Assembly: GCA_964442525.1 (NCBI GenBank)
Contig: CAYTZO010000021.1
Coordinates: forward strand, 1 to 14,891
DNA length: 14,891 nucleotides
DNA from: CAYTZO01 sp964442525
GTDB lineage: Bacteria; Patescibacteriota; Microgenomatia; UBA10105; UBA927
Direction: 5' to 3'
Positions 1 to 6,336 of the stretch are shown in pieces. A program made the translations under genes and the position numbers. The notes under the pieces were generated by a model. It made no database searches and was not told the origin of the DNA. It saw only the letters and a program-made list of their open reading frames with translations. Each line of letters opens with the position of its first letter. Position 1 is the stretch's first letter.

Positions 1-88
1 CATCGCCAAAAAGTTTTGGATTGGGTTTATAGAGCGTCCCGTCAAAATCCCAAATGAGAATTTTCACGTCAGCAAACCGTCTGTTCAT
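1..88 (-). CDS. HAD-superfamily hydrolase, N-terminal fragment (runs off left edge)
   Basis: The minus-strand frame opens with ATG at 88-86 and reads MNRRFADVKILIWDFDGTLYKPNPK before leaving the window. The I-W-D-F-D-G-T-L run is HAD motif I: the first Asp is the nucleophile and the second the acid/base of the aspartyl-phosphate phosphatase mechanism. The Tyr-Lys-Pro-Asn-Pro that follows is typical of the loop before the cap domain in phosphatases of the phosphoglycolate phosphatase/beta-phosphoglucomutase type. Only 29 codons are visible, so substrate and length cannot be judged. It lies 33 nt downstream of the deoxynucleoside kinase in the same direction. It has no Shine-Dalgarno sequence and has -10-like boxes just before the ATG, so it may have its own leaderless promoter. 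Confidence 0.8.
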   Translation of the reverse strand, partial: MNRRFADVKILIWDFDGTLYKPNPKLFGD

Positions 89-93
89 AGACT

Positions 94-114
94 AATATAT
101 TAGCATGCTAATAT
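94..114 (-). promoter_or_regulatory. 18-bp perfect palindrome overlapping the -10 box of the HAD gene
   Basis: Bases 97-114 read ATATTAGCATGCTAATAT, a perfect palindrome centred between 105 and 106. On the minus strand it contains TGC-TAATAT (105-97), an extended -10-like element 8 nt before the HAD start. The overlapping TATATT (99-94) is 5 nt before it. It lies wholly in the 33-nt gap between the kinase stop and the HAD start. It is AT-rich with no T-tract, so an operator for a dimeric regulator is likelier than a terminator. Function is inferred. Confidence 0.5.
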
Positions 115-121
115 TAACATA

Positions 122-769
122 CTAATATTCTTTCATTTTCTGCTTGACTTTCAGGAGAAGCTCTTTTTGTGCGGATTTGCTGCGGACGACGTTAAGGCCG
201 TCGGTCTCGATGAAAAGCACCGGAATGGTTTTGCCCGCCTGCGAAGACAGGTTTTCCCCAATCCATTTGTGGTTGAGCATGTCGAGAAGTTCTATGTAGC
301 TGTGGGGAATGTTTTGCTCGTATCCTCTCCCTCGTGAACCGATGCGCTTTACCAGCATCGGCAGAGACGTTTCGAGATACACGATAAGGTCCGGTTTGGG
401 AAAATACGGTTCGAATTGTTTATAAATTTTTTGGTACAGCCGCCACTCGCTGTCATCAATATGCTCAAGCACGTGCTGGGCTTTGGCGTAAGAAAAGACG
501 TCCTGTTGAATCGGCGTATCCTGAACGACGGAGTATTTTTCAAGGAGCGCGGGCGTCTCGAGCATTTGGGTAATTTTTTCCATGAGGAAAAACGTTTGAG
601 AGTGAAATGCCCAGCGCTTCATGTCCTGGTAAAAGCGCGGAAGAAACGCATTTTCGCCAAAGTTTTCCTCAAGGAGACGAAAGTTCAATTCTTTCGCAAG
701 AAGTTTTGCAACCGTTGTCTTTCCGCTTCCCAACGTACCCATCACCGAAAGGTAGATTTTCTTTTTCAC
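122..769 (-). CDS. Deoxynucleoside kinase (dNK family)
   Basis: This kinase should phosphorylate deoxynucleosides with ATP or another NTP to give dNMPs in the salvage pathway, in the cytoplasm. Using the GTG start at 769 the protein is 215 aa. Visible motifs are the P-loop G-T-L-G-S-G-K-T (about residues 11-18), the NFGENAFLPRFY substrate stretch, QDTPIQQDVFSYA in the place of the usual DRS region, and the LID segment SRGRGYEQNIPHSYIELLDML with its arginines. The open frame extends upstream to a TTG at 805. I prefer the GTG because family members start a few residues before the first beta strand (here KKKIYLSVMG) and because TTG 805 coincides with a TTGACC -35-like box, with a -10-like TACAAC 7 nt before the GTG. 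The preferred nucleoside is not readable. A dCTP deaminase gene lies about 3.5 kb away. Confidence 0.85.
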   Translation of the reverse strand: MKKKIYLSVMGTLGSGKTTVAKLLAKELNFRLLEENFGENAFLPRFYQDMKRWAFHSQTFFLMEKITQMLETPALLEKYSVVQDTPIQQDVFSYAKAQHVLEHIDDSEWRLYQKIYKQFEPYFPKPDLIVYLETSLPMLVKRIGSRGRGYEQNIPHSYIELLDMLNHKWIGENLSSQAGKTIPVLFIETDGLNVVRSKSAQKELLLKVKQKMKEY

Positions 770-773
770 AACA

Positions 774-805
774 GTTGTTGTATCATAGATGGTAGAGGAG
801 GTCAA
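774..805. promoter_or_regulatory. Divergent, overlapping promoters for the kinase and for glmS
   Basis: On the minus strand TTGACC (805-800), a 17-bp spacer and TACAAC (782-777) are placed so that transcription would begin at or next to the GTG at 769, giving a leaderless kinase mRNA. An alternative minus -10 is TATGAT (787-782). On the plus strand TATCAT (781-786, 5/6 to consensus) overlaps these and could start the ribozyme-glmS transcript near 793. No good plus-strand -35 is visible. The two promoters would compete for the same DNA. Confidence 0.4.
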
Positions 806-831
806 AGAGAGCGGAAACTGGATAGTTAAAA

Positions 832-1094
832 GCGTGTGGCCCCCCTTCGCTCATATGAATGAGCTTCGGAGAGGCAAGCCCTTAACCTGTGATGTTAAGT
901 GTGGCTTGTCCCGCGAAGTCCGAAGGACGAAGTGGGAGGATACGAGGAAGGGGTTTACCCAAACAAATTTCTGAGAAGAAGTTTGAATGGGTTTAGCGAA
1001 CATATCTGCGGATGCCCCTCGGTGGTACTCCCCACCGCAACAGGAATCAAAACCTCAGGGGTAACCTTGAGAATAAAGATTGCTGACGGAGACC
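832..1094 (+). ncRNA. glmS: glmS ribozyme (glucosamine-6-phosphate-activated self-cleaving riboswitch)
   Basis: The leader of glmS matches the conserved core of the glmS ribozyme class, compared from memory with the Bacillus anthracis and Thermoanaerobacter tengcongensis RNAs. Core strand GACGAAG (926-932) runs into P2 GGGAGG (934-939), pairing with CCCCTC (1015-1020) except one A-C mismatch. TGCGGATGCC (1007-1016) matches the conserved GGCGGATGCC. P3 is GGTGG/CCACC (1021-1025/1032-1036), and its loop CTCC (1028-1031) can pair with GGAG (1088-1091) as pseudoknot P3.1. P4 is CAGGAATC/GATTGCTG (1041-1048/1078-1085) with one mismatch. P4.1 is CTCAGG/CTTGAG (1054-1059/1066-1071), after a conserved AAAACC. 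The likeliest cleavage site is between A831 and G832, followed by GCGTGTGG; P2.2 would be C833-G836 with T1007-G1010, two pairs being wobbles. P1 starts as CCTTCG/CGAAGG (844-849/921-926) and is much enlarged. A peripheral stem at 957-992 ends in a GAGA tetraloop. Confidence 0.9.
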
Positions 1095-1133
1095 GCCTCT
1101 CAATCTTCAATCTCAATTTAAAAATTGTAAATT

Positions 1134-1148
1134 CTCCGAAGGAGGCAT
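1134..1148 (+). promoter_or_regulatory. Strong Shine-Dalgarno of glmS in a small hairpin
   Basis: AAGGAGG (1139-1145) precedes the ATG at 1149 by 3 nt, one of the few clear ribosome binding sites in the window. CTCC (1134-1137) can pair with GGAG (1141-1144) across a GAA loop, which might partly hide the site. The stem is only 4 bp, so a regulatory role is unproven. Confidence 0.55.
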
Positions 1149-2930
1149 ATGTGCGGCATTTTTGGCTATGTTGGTTCCCGTCGTGATGCGGCAAAATTGG
1201 TACTTGAGGGGCTCAAGCGCCTGGAATATCGCGGCTACGACAGTTGGGGTGTTGCTGTGGTTCCCCAGTCGAAAATCGAAAAAAACAAAATCGTCGTCAA
1301 GAAAAAGGCCGGGAAAATCGGCACGGCTTCCGTATCGGAGCTCCCGGCAAGTTCCCTGGGTTTTGGACACACCCGCTGGGCAACGCACGGGGGCGTCACG
1401 GACATTAATGCCCATCCTCACCTGGATTGCACGGGTACGATCGCAGTCATCCACAACGGAATTTTTGAAAATTACGAACCCATTAAGGCCAAACTCGTAA
1501 AAAAAGGCCACGCGTTTGTCTCCGAAACCGATACCGAGGTGATTAGCCACCTTATCGAGGAGTACACCAAAACCATGATGTTTAGTAAAGCAGTGCAGCG
1601 CGTGTATAACGAGATGGAGGGGCTCAATGCCTTTATTGTCATCCGGTCGCAGGACCGTGAGTTTATCGCCGTAAGGAACGGCTCGCCTTTGGTAGTCGGA
1701 TTTGGCGATGGGGAAAATTATCTGGCGAGTGATGCCGCCGCGCTCATCCCTCATACCAAGCAGGTGCACTTTCTTGAAGATGATGAAATGGCGATTGTCG
1801 GGGAGAGAAACGCCTTGATATTTAACACCAGAACGGGTACGCGCGTTCGCCCGCGCAAGCAACAACTTAGCTGGACGGCTGAACAGGCGGAAAAAGGCAA
1901 ATTCCCTTTCTTTATGCTCAAAGAAATTTACGAGCAGCCGGGCCTTATTTCCGAAATCGCCGGTGAATCAACCATGCAGGCCAAACAAATTGCCGATGCC
2001 ATTAAAGACGCGCACGGAGCCTACATCGTTGGCTGCGGGACGGCCGGTTATGCAGCGCTGGCCAGTCAGTATCTTTTTGCCAAAGTTGCCAACCGGCACG
2101 TTAATAGCGTGATCGGAAGTGAGTTCGGATACCTTCAGGATTTTCTGGTCAAGAAGAGTGCGGTCCTTGCGCTCTCACAGTCGGGAGAGACCATGGACAT
2201 CCTTGAAAGCGTGAAAAAAGCCAAAGATAAAGGCGCGAAGATTATTGCGCTCGTCAACGTGGTCGGCTCATCGCTCTGGCGTTTGTCTGATATACGGCTG
2301 CCCATCGGCGCGGGTCCCGAAAAAGGAGTCGCCAGCACAAAAGCGTTCATCGGCAAACTCAGCCACCTTATCCTTCTCTCCTGCGCCATGGTAGGAAAAG
2401 TTAGCCGGGGGCAACGCATGCTCACCAAGGCAGCACTCGCCGCCCACGATGTACTCAAAGAAGGAAAGGTCGGCAAGATCATAAAACTTGCCAAAAAGCT
2501 CAAAAACGCCGAACACATCTTTGTCATCGGACGCGGACTCTCCTACCCGACCGCACTCGAGGCAGCGCTTAAAATTAAAGAAATTTCCTATATCCATGCC
2601 GAAGGGCTGGCTGCCGGAGAGCTCAAGCACGGACCGCTTGCTTTAGTGACGAAAGGCACGCCGTGCATGGTATTTGCGCCAAACGATGAGACGTTCGGGG
2701 CAAACCTGGCCGGAGCGATGGAAATGAAGGCACGGGGAGCATACGTTATCGGCATAAGCCCCAAACGCCACGAGGTGTTTGACTATCACCTGCCGGTCAA
2801 GGATGTAGGCGAGGCAACTATTATTCCCAATATCATGGTTGCTCAACTTCTTGCCTACTATCTTGCCATCGAACGGAGACTCGATCCGGACATGCCGAGG
2901 AACCTCGCAAAAAGCGTCACGGTAAAATGA
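1149..2930 (+). CDS. glmS: Glutamine--fructose-6-phosphate aminotransferase (isomerizing)
   Basis: GlmS converts fructose-6-phosphate and glutamine to glucosamine-6-phosphate, the first committed step toward UDP-GlcNAc and peptidoglycan. At 593 aa it is full length. Cys2, exposed once Met1 is removed, is the N-terminal nucleophile of the glutaminase half. Other glutaminase motifs are HTRWATHG (74-81), HNGIFENY (102-109) and SETDTE (125-130). The linker FMLKEIYEQP (255-264) leads to two SIS domains: the first with VGCGTAG (294-300), SQSGET (343-348) and STKAF (396-400), the second with the EAALKIKEISYIHAEG stretch. The C-terminus NLAKSVTVK is the family's usual closing-loop tail. The start is fixed by Cys2 and the Shine-Dalgarno. 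Expression should be controlled by the ribozyme in the 5' leader. The gene ends 9 nt from the convergent next gene. Confidence 0.98.
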   Translation: MCGIFGYVGSRRDAAKLVLEGLKRLEYRGYDSWGVAVVPQSKIEKNKIVVKKKAGKIGTASVSELPASSLGFGHTRWATHGGVTDINAHPHLDCTGTIAVIHNGIFENYEPIKAKLVKKGHAFVSETDTEVISHLIEEYTKTMMFSKAVQRVYNEMEGLNAFIVIRSQDREFIAVRNGSPLVVGFGDGENYLASDAAALIPHTKQVHFLEDDEMAIVGERNALIFNTRTGTRVRPRKQQLSWTAEQAEKGKFPFFMLKEIYEQPGLISEIAGESTMQAKQIADAIKDAHGAYIVGCGTAGYAALASQYLFAKVANRHVNSVIGSEFGYLQDFLVKKSAVLALSQSGETMDILESVKKAKDKGAKIIALVNVVGSSLWRLSDIRLPIGAGPEKGVASTKAFIGKLSHLILLSCAMVGKVSRGQRMLTKAALAAHDVLKEGKVGKIIKLAKKLKNAEHIFVIGRGLSYPTALEAALKIKEISYIHAEGLAAGELKHGPLALVTKGTPCMVFAPNDETFGANLAGAMEMKARGAYVIGISPKRHEVFDYHLPVKDVGEATIIPNIMVAQLLAYYLAIERRLDPDMPRNLAKSVTVK

Positions 2931-2939
2931 ATCGCGTCT

Positions 2940-4208
2940 TTAGTTGTACTCGGCAATGTCAACAAAGCCTTCTTTGAGACGTTTCAAAAGGATTATTTCT
3001 ATTTCCTTTAGGTCGTTGTTTTTTACGAGTTCCCGGAAAAAATGAAGTCGTATCCCCCGCTTCGTAGTAGAATTTTCCCGTACCTTCCCCTCAAAAAATT
3101 GGGAAATAAGGTTGAGAGGATGACCGCCGATGACTACTTCCCGCCCATCTTTTTCTTTTGCTTGAATCAACCTCTCGGTCGCCGGAAAGTCAGGCCGGAA
3201 GAGCGACGATCGATCCTTAAGAACTGCCGCAAGATTCCCAAGCGTTTTCGTCCAGAACACTTGTTCAAGGAGTGCGTGAACGCCGAAAAAATGCGCGTCC
3301 GTGTCGGCTCGCTTTTTCATTCCCCCCCAAAAAAGCGCAGGCAGGTGACTCGTTAAGTCTTCTCGTGCATGCCGCTCCAAGAGCGGGGCAGCGATGATAC
3401 CAAAATCATATACTTCATGAATATAATGGATGGCCCGGGCGGCAGTAAACAGGACCGCCGCCCTCCTTTGACTGTCTTCGTGCGCGAGCGTCCTCAACAC
3501 AATTACTCCTGCTGCTTTATCTCCCCAAGAAACCGCGTCAACGGATTGGACTAGTGATGGAAATTCCGCTGCGTCAACTACGGCAAATTGTATGGGACGT
3601 TCTGCAAAATCGTCGGGCTGTACGCCATGAAAAAACGCTTCCTGCTCCCCAAGCCACGTCTCGTCCCTGCTTTTCCTTGCGAGTGAAAGAATTGTCAACC
3701 CGTCATAGTGCCTGAGGGCATCATCAATCGATACATAGGGACTCCCCTCTAACAGTTTGCGCGGGGGAACGGATCTGAGAAATGCCCGAACGGCTTCCTC
3801 AGTGAGAAATGTTCCCTGAGTGTGCAGCTCGTGTTCGGGCAGAACTGCCTGCTCACCGAGTGCGTCCACAAACTTCCTCATGCCCTTTGTGGTTTCGAGA
3901 TCGCGCGGAGAAACCTGAAGCGTCTCACGAAAACCGGTTTCCGCACCGTCAACGAAATGAGCAAAAGAGCCAAACACTTGCTCCGGGGATTTATTCCTAA
4001 ATTGTTCTTGATACGTCCTGTTTGCAGCTGCCCATCCTACCGCAAGCCTGCGTAGGGTCTCTGCCCCTGATCCTTTTGCGTCTACTTCGCCGATTAACAC
4101 ACGAAGCGACCGCTGGGCATCCACGCCATGTGTATCCATAAGCCGATCAAAGAGCCGCACGGTATACGGATATGGATGGGGCTTTCGTACTTCAACCGCG
4201 CCTAACAT
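2940..4208 (-). CDS. Unknown protein, 422 aa
   Basis: I do not recognise this family. The protein is soluble-looking, with no signal peptide and no clear membrane segment. It is rich in amphipathic helices (for example AAVLFTAARAIHYIHEVYDFGIIAAPLLERHA and the C-terminal HFFRELVKNNDLKEIEIILLKRLKEGF). His and Trp are fairly frequent (HFFGVHALLEQVFW), but no metal or nucleotide motif is convincing. Start ATG at 4208 lies 8 nt past the dcd stop without a Shine-Dalgarno or a -10 box, so it is probably cotranscribed with dcd. The reading frame is long and free of stops, and codon use resembles its neighbours, so the gene is real. It converges on glmS with a 9-nt gap. Confidence 0.8.
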   Translation of the reverse strand: MLGAVEVRKPHPYPYTVRLFDRLMDTHGVDAQRSLRVLIGEVDAKGSGAETLRRLAVGWAAANRTYQEQFRNKSPEQVFGSFAHFVDGAETGFRETLQVSPRDLETTKGMRKFVDALGEQAVLPEHELHTQGTFLTEEAVRAFLRSVPPRKLLEGSPYVSIDDALRHYDGLTILSLARKSRDETWLGEQEAFFHGVQPDDFAERPIQFAVVDAAEFPSLVQSVDAVSWGDKAAGVIVLRTLAHEDSQRRAAVLFTAARAIHYIHEVYDFGIIAAPLLERHAREDLTSHLPALFWGGMKKRADTDAHFFGVHALLEQVFWTKTLGNLAAVLKDRSSLFRPDFPATERLIQAKEKDGREVVIGGHPLNLISQFFEGKVRENSTTKRGIRLHFFRELVKNNDLKEIEIILLKRLKEGFVDIAEYN

Positions 4209-4216
4209 ATCTTTGT

Positions 4217-4786
4217 TTAGCGTTCATCTGCAATTTTGCTCGCCTCCGGGGTTTTCTGGCCGGCGTATTTTGCTCCCCTCTTTTTGCCGTACGGCATCTC
4301 GGCGGGGCTCGTAAGCTTCTCAAAGACGACCGAACAAATCCGCATGCCCGGATATAGCATCACCGGAATCCTTCCCATGTTTCCCAACTCCAGGGTAATG
4401 TGACCGGAAAACCCTGCATCGATATTGGCGGCTGTTGAATGGACGATCACGCCGAGTCTACCGATTGACGAACGGCCTTCAAGCTCACCGGTCAGATCAT
4501 CGGGCATTTCAATGTACTCCTGGGTAATAGCGAGGATAAACTCGCCCGGATGGAGGGTAAACGCCTCGCCGTCTTTGATGCGGATTTCAGTCGTGATATC
4601 GGCAAATGTCTTGGGATTTCTGGGATCAATATACGGGGTCTTACTGTGGTTAAAGACTCTGTACACGTTCCCCAGCCTCAGATCGAGCTTGCAGCTGCCC
4701 AGCTGCTCGGCAAAGTTCGGCTTTGGGCGAATCTTTATCTTGCCGCTCGCGATTGCCCTCTTAATATCCCGATCCGAGAGAATCAT
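4217..4786 (-). CDS. dcd: dCTP deaminase
   Basis: Dcd deaminates dCTP to dUTP, the precursor for thymidylate, in the trimeric dUTPase-like fold. The 189-aa length matches the E. coli type (193 aa). The N-terminus MILSDRDIKRAI is typical. Family motifs are HPGEFILAITQEY (79-91), RSSIGRLG (105-112), the IDAGF loop (122-126), TLELGN (131-136) whose Glu133 corresponds to the catalytic glutamate, and the nucleotide-closing tail PYGKKRGAKYAGQ (165-177). A bifunctional deaminase/dUTPase of the archaeal or mycobacterial kind cannot be excluded from sequence alone. TGG-TATACT lies exactly 6 nt before the ATG and there is no Shine-Dalgarno, so the gene may be transcribed leaderless from its own promoter even though it follows the ABC ATPase by only 17 nt. 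Confidence 0.95.
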   Translation of the reverse strand: MILSDRDIKRAIASGKIKIRPKPNFAEQLGSCKLDLRLGNVYRVFNHSKTPYIDPRNPKTFADITTEIRIKDGEAFTLHPGEFILAITQEYIEMPDDLTGELEGRSSIGRLGVIVHSTAANIDAGFSGHITLELGNMGRIPVMLYPGMRICSVVFEKLTSPAEMPYGKKRGAKYAGQKTPEASKIADER

Positions 4787-4792
4787 GAGGAG

Positions 4793-4801
4793 AGTATACC
4801 A
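4793..4801 (-). promoter_or_regulatory. Extended -10 promoter of dcd (leaderless start)
   Basis: On the minus strand TGG-TATACT (4801-4793) is an extended -10 element with a 5/6 hexamer. Six nucleotides separate it from the dcd ATG (4786), so transcription would begin at the start codon. No good -35 is seen. Confidence 0.55.
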
Positions 4802-4803
4802 CG

Positions 4804-5562
4804 TTAGGGTTTGATGAGTCTGTAGAGGCTATCCTCCATCGCAAAAAACTCGCGGGAGCGGGGCGCGCGCGGACGCGGAAGGTTATTCTCCACGATTTTT
4901 TCAATCTTCCCCGGTCGGGCGGTGAGAACCGCAATGCGGTCGGCAAGTTCAATCGCTTCCTGTATAAGATGTGTCACCATGACAATCGTGGGCTTGGTTT
5001 CCAACCAGATGGCCAGGATTTCTTTCCGCAAGGCCGCAGCGGTAAAGGAATCTAGCTCCGAAAACGGCTCGTCCATGAAAATAATTTTGGGGTCCGTAGC
5101 AAGAGCCCGGGCAATCCCAACGCGCTGCTTCATCCCTCCGGAGAGCTCACGCGGGTAGGAATTGGCAAATTTCACGAGCCCCAACCGCATAAGTTCGCGC
5201 GCAACGTTTTGTCTGGGATCCTTATGCTGGGCCACAAGTCCGGTGCCAATATTTTCCGCGACGGTCAGCCATGGCCAAATGGCAAACTGCTGAAAAACAA
5301 AGCTCACCTGCTCGCCGGAAACGCCGCTGCCAAAAGCAAGCTTCCCCAGATGTGTTTTCTCAAGTCCGCTCATGATGCGGAGAATCGTTGACTTACCCGA
5401 TCCGGAGGGACCCAGGAAGACAAAAAATTCTCCTTCCGTAACCGAAAGCGTAATATCCTCAATAGCGGCAGTGTGCTTCCCGCCCTCGTGGAATGTTTTC
5501 GATACACTATACAATGAGATAATCGTATCGTTTTTCATTTGTTTGAATCGTAGATTTATCAT
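4804..5562 (-). CDS. ABC transporter ATP-binding protein, NitT/TauT-like
   Basis: Cytoplasmic ATPase that powers the adjacent permease. All ABC motifs are present (252-aa numbering): Walker A GPSGSGKST (51-59), Q-loop Q91 in VFQQFAIWPWLTVAENI, signature LSGGMKQR (140-147), Walker B IIFMDEP (160-166) with catalytic Glu165, D-loop SELD, and the switch His198 in MVTHLIQEA. The signature and THxxxEA region resemble the nitrate/sulfonate/taurine importer group (SsuB, TauB). The start may instead be Met9 (5538): MKNDTIISLYSVSKTF aligns better with family N-termini and neither ATG has a Shine-Dalgarno. It follows the permease by 27 nt and is probably in one transcript. No substrate-binding protein gene is adjacent, so the substrate is unknown. 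Confidence 0.93.
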   Translation of the reverse strand: MINLRFKQMKNDTIISLYSVSKTFHEGGKHTAAIEDITLSVTEGEFFVFLGPSGSGKSTILRIMSGLEKTHLGKLAFGSGVSGEQVSFVFQQFAIWPWLTVAENIGTGLVAQHKDPRQNVARELMRLGLVKFANSYPRELSGGMKQRVGIARALATDPKIIFMDEPFSELDSFTAAALRKEILAIWLETKPTIVMVTHLIQEAIELADRIAVLTARPGKIEKIVENNLPRPRAPRSREFFAMEDSLYRLIKP

Positions 5563-5564
5563 TT

Positions 5565-5588
5565 GATTATTGGCTTATTGGATTATTG
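5565..5588. repeat. Three tandem 8-bp units
   Basis: GATTATTG, GCTTATTG and GATTATTG lie head to tail and fill almost all of the 27-nt gap between the permease stop and the ATPase start. One base differs in the middle copy. This may be slippage DNA, and the copy number would alter permease-ATPase spacing. No function is evident. Confidence 0.6.
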
Positions 5589-5589
5589 T

Positions 5590-6318
5590 TTACTCCTCCA
5601 TCTGTCTGTGGCTCCAATCAAGAAGGGGCGACCACACAAGTTTATTGACGGCAAAAATGAGCAGAAGAAATCCGAGAACGCCAATCGTCGTAATGGTTGC
5701 GTTGTTTGCATATTGCTGAAAAAACCGGCCCAGGCCCGTTCTGACATTTACGATAATTTCTGTAGCAACGAGGGCCTCCCACCCGTCTCCCAATCCAATA
5801 ATGCTGCCGGTAATAAGCCCGGGCACGGAAATAGGCAGAAGAAATAATTTGAAATAATCAAAGCCCTTAAGCCCCACAATTTCAACTGATTCTTCCCAAT
5901 CGCGTTTCATAAGCTTGAGAGAACTCACTACCGAGAAAAACACGGGCCAGAGAACGGTGACGGACAAAAAAAGAATGACCGTAACACCCGTCCTGCCCCA
6001 AAGATAGGTAACAAGAGGCAGGAGCGCAAATGTCGGAAAGCTCTGAAGCACGTCAAAAAGCGGCAAAGCGATTGTAGCGGCACGGCCGCGGTAAAAGGAT
6101 ACCGCCGCAATCCACCCGAGTACTGCAGCGATAATGTATGCCACGGCCATGCGCCACAACGACACACCAAGTTCGGAGAGGATTTGTGTTGCCCCGATGT
6201 GCGCAACGCCTGAGGCGGCGATCAAAAAAACAAGCGGAAGCGAAATGAAAAAAAATGTGGCAACCAGGTGGAAGCGGGTCGGATAAATGAGGATGCGGGA
6301 ACGCCTGCGCACTGCCAT
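5590..6318 (-). CDS. ABC transporter permease, NitT/TauT-like (BPD_transp_1)
   Basis: Inner-membrane channel subunit, 242 aa, close to the family's usual 250. Hydrophobic segments lie roughly at residues 18-38, 55-74, 82-106, 112-134, 160-190 and 208-226, giving about six helices. The arginine-rich N-terminus (AVRRRSR) predicts a cytoplasmic end. The EAA coupling loop spans about 142-171: EESVEIVGLKGFDYFKLFLLPISVPGLITG, with the conserved Gly and the LP-x-x-x-P turn. The sequence ends in MEE*, and the same bases include a GGAGGAG that lies too far from the ATPase start to serve it well. TGC-TATACT sits 6 nt before the ATG, suggesting a leaderless transcript and the promoter of the permease-ATPase pair. 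Without a binding protein the solute cannot be named. Confidence 0.92.
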   Translation of the reverse strand: MAVRRRSRILIYPTRFHLVATFFFISLPLVFLIAASGVAHIGATQILSELGVSLWRMAVAYIIAAVLGWIAAVSFYRGRAATIALPLFDVLQSFPTFALLPLVTYLWGRTGVTVILFLSVTVLWPVFFSVVSSLKLMKRDWEESVEIVGLKGFDYFKLFLLPISVPGLITGSIIGLGDGWEALVATEIIVNVRTGLGRFFQQYANNATITTIGVLGFLLLIFAVNKLVWSPLLDWSHRQMEE

Positions 6319-6324
6319 AAATTT

Positions 6325-6333
6325 AGTATAGCA
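6325..6333 (-). promoter_or_regulatory. Extended -10 promoter of the ABC permease (leaderless start)
   Basis: TGC-TATACT on the minus strand (6333-6325) lies 6 nt before ATG 6318, the same hexamer and spacing as at dcd. It lies in the 18-nt gap after the MFS gene stop, so the ABC genes need not depend on readthrough. Confidence 0.6.
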
Positions 6334-6336
6334 CCC

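Noticed and set aside
911..925. CCGCGAAG near 911-918 as an alternative ribozyme cleavage site
   Set aside because: Only two good P2.2 pairs form, and no room remains for P1 before the conserved GACGAAG strand. A831/G832 fits better.
806..1148. RNase P RNA, tmRNA or tRNA in the 340-nt gap
   Set aside because: No tRNA acceptor/T-arm or RNase P core signature. The glmS ribozyme explains the conserved segments and the position.
1113..1865. 250-codon open frame on the minus strand over the start of glmS
   Set aside because: It is antisense to the strongly conserved GlmS glutaminase domain, crosses the ribozyme end, and its protein has no recognisable features.
2931..2939. Terminator between convergent glmS and the 422-aa gene
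   Set aside because: The gap is 9 nt with no stem followed by a T-run. The convergent pair at 13077-13084 likewise lacks one.
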